Made by a program: the position numbers and the translations under genes
Assembly: GCA_021294835.1 (NCBI GenBank)
Contig: JAJTDF010000028.1
Span: 1 to 36,349 of the forward strand
DNA: 36,349 bases
Direction: 5' to 3'
Source of the DNA: Planctomycetaceae bacterium
GTDB lineage: Bacteria > Planctomycetota > Phycisphaerae > Phycisphaerales > UBA1924
The notes under the pieces: model-generated
Databases searched by the model: none
The model's input: only the letters and a program-made list of their open reading frames with translations
What the model was told of the DNA's origin: nothing
Shown: positions 36,031-36,349 of the stretch, piece by piece
How positions within the stretch are numbered: position 1 is the stretch's first letter
Layout of the letters: each line of letters starts with the position of its first letter

Positions 36031-36349
36031 TCATGAGGCCAGCGGCAGTTCCGGAGATGGACGGCCCGCCGGCGTCCGATAAGGGAGCATGGCACGGAGT
36101 GACTCGAAGGAGACCGCGGAAAGCGCGATGACGATGAGCGTCGTGACCAGCATCTTGACGCTGCCTGACATAGGCCAATCCCGCAGCAGGAGCGGGACGA
36201 CGACGCACAGCGGAAGATGGACGAAGTAGATCCAGTATGAGGCATCGGCCATGCGCCGGATGACGGGTCCGGGCGTTCGGAAGATCGACTCGCACAGCCC
36301 CATGCACGTGAGGATGAACAGCCACACGCTGATTGACACGACCGCGACG
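36031..36349 (-). CDS. Acyltransferase-3 family membrane protein, C-terminal part
   Basis: The frame is open to the window edge, so only the last ~105 residues are seen; the 5' part lies beyond 36349. They contain three hydrophobic segments, with RRMADASYWIYFVHLPLCVVVPLLL in the middle. The S-Y-W-I-Y-x-x-H-x-P pattern is the C-terminal signature of integral-membrane acyltransferases of the OafA/MdoC (Acyl_transf_3) family, which O-acylate surface glycans or lipids. The short Pro-rich tail ends at 36031. About 236 bp separate it from the response-regulator start; that gap holds no supported gene. Confidence 0.78.
   Translation of the reverse strand, partial: VAVVSISVWLFILTCMGLCESIFRTPGPVIRRMADASYWIYFVHLPLCVVVPLLLRDWPMSGSVKMLVTTLIVIALSAVSFESLRAMLPYRTPAGRPSPELPLAS

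Overview
The window is about 36 kb of GC-rich bacterial chromosome with densely packed genes on both strands. I infer a planctomycete, probably of the class Phycisphaerae. The reasons are the base composition, two Gfo/Idh/MocA-type oxidoreductases (one a predicted lipoprotein), a PilM/N/O plus GspE/F plus pseudopilin secretion cluster, and several small zinc-ribbon and lipoprotein genes typical of that phylum. No rRNA, tRNA, CRISPR array, complete insertion sequence or phage gene was seen. The taxonomic call is inference.

Layout. (1) 105-4088: a tandem duplication of a two-gene cassette, each copy encoding a soluble helical-repeat-like protein followed by a small membrane protein; neither family is known to me. 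(2) 4114-7120, minus strand: a C4 zinc-ribbon coiled-coil protein, cdsA (CDP-diacylglycerol synthesis), uppS (undecaprenyl diphosphate synthase) and a 56-residue zinc-ribbon protein. (3) 7357-11578: purA, radA and a cytosolic Gfo/Idh/MocA-like protein ending in a strong terminator. (4) 11748-15003: two small lipoprotein genes, then a second duplicated module. That module pairs a minus-strand gene (65-residue conserved head) with a divergent DUF1963/YwqG-like gene. In its second copy the DUF1963 gene survives only as a 23-codon relic. (5) 15004-19827: a thioredoxin-like lipoprotein, a Fur/PerR-type regulator directly upstream of katG, a terminator, and a lipoprotein Gfo/Idh/MocA oxidoreductase.

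(6) 20393-33578, plus strand: a membrane histidine kinase, a STAS-domain protein and a type II secretion/type IV pilus-like machine. The machine genes are GspE/PilB, GspF/PilC, PilM, PilN, PilO, a GspC/PilP-like protein, and GspG-, GspH-, GspJ-, GspI- and GspK-like pseudopilins. Seven of the junctions are 4-base ATGA stop/start overlaps. The secretin, prepilin peptidase and retraction ATPase are not in the window. (7) 33757-35794, minus strand: a single-domain response regulator and a GAF/HD-GYP protein with an intact cyclic-di-GMP phosphodiesterase signature. (8) The right edge holds the C-terminal end of an acyltransferase-3 membrane protein.

Most interesting points. The two duplicated modules are of unknown function, and in the first an 83-nt near-identical stretch suggests gene conversion. 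The minus-strand gene of the second module carries a palindrome at exactly the same distance upstream of both copies. The GspE-like ATPase carries N-terminal repeats matching the MshEN cyclic-di-GMP-binding pattern and sits next to an HD-GYP protein, which suggests a local c-di-GMP-controlled secretion circuit.
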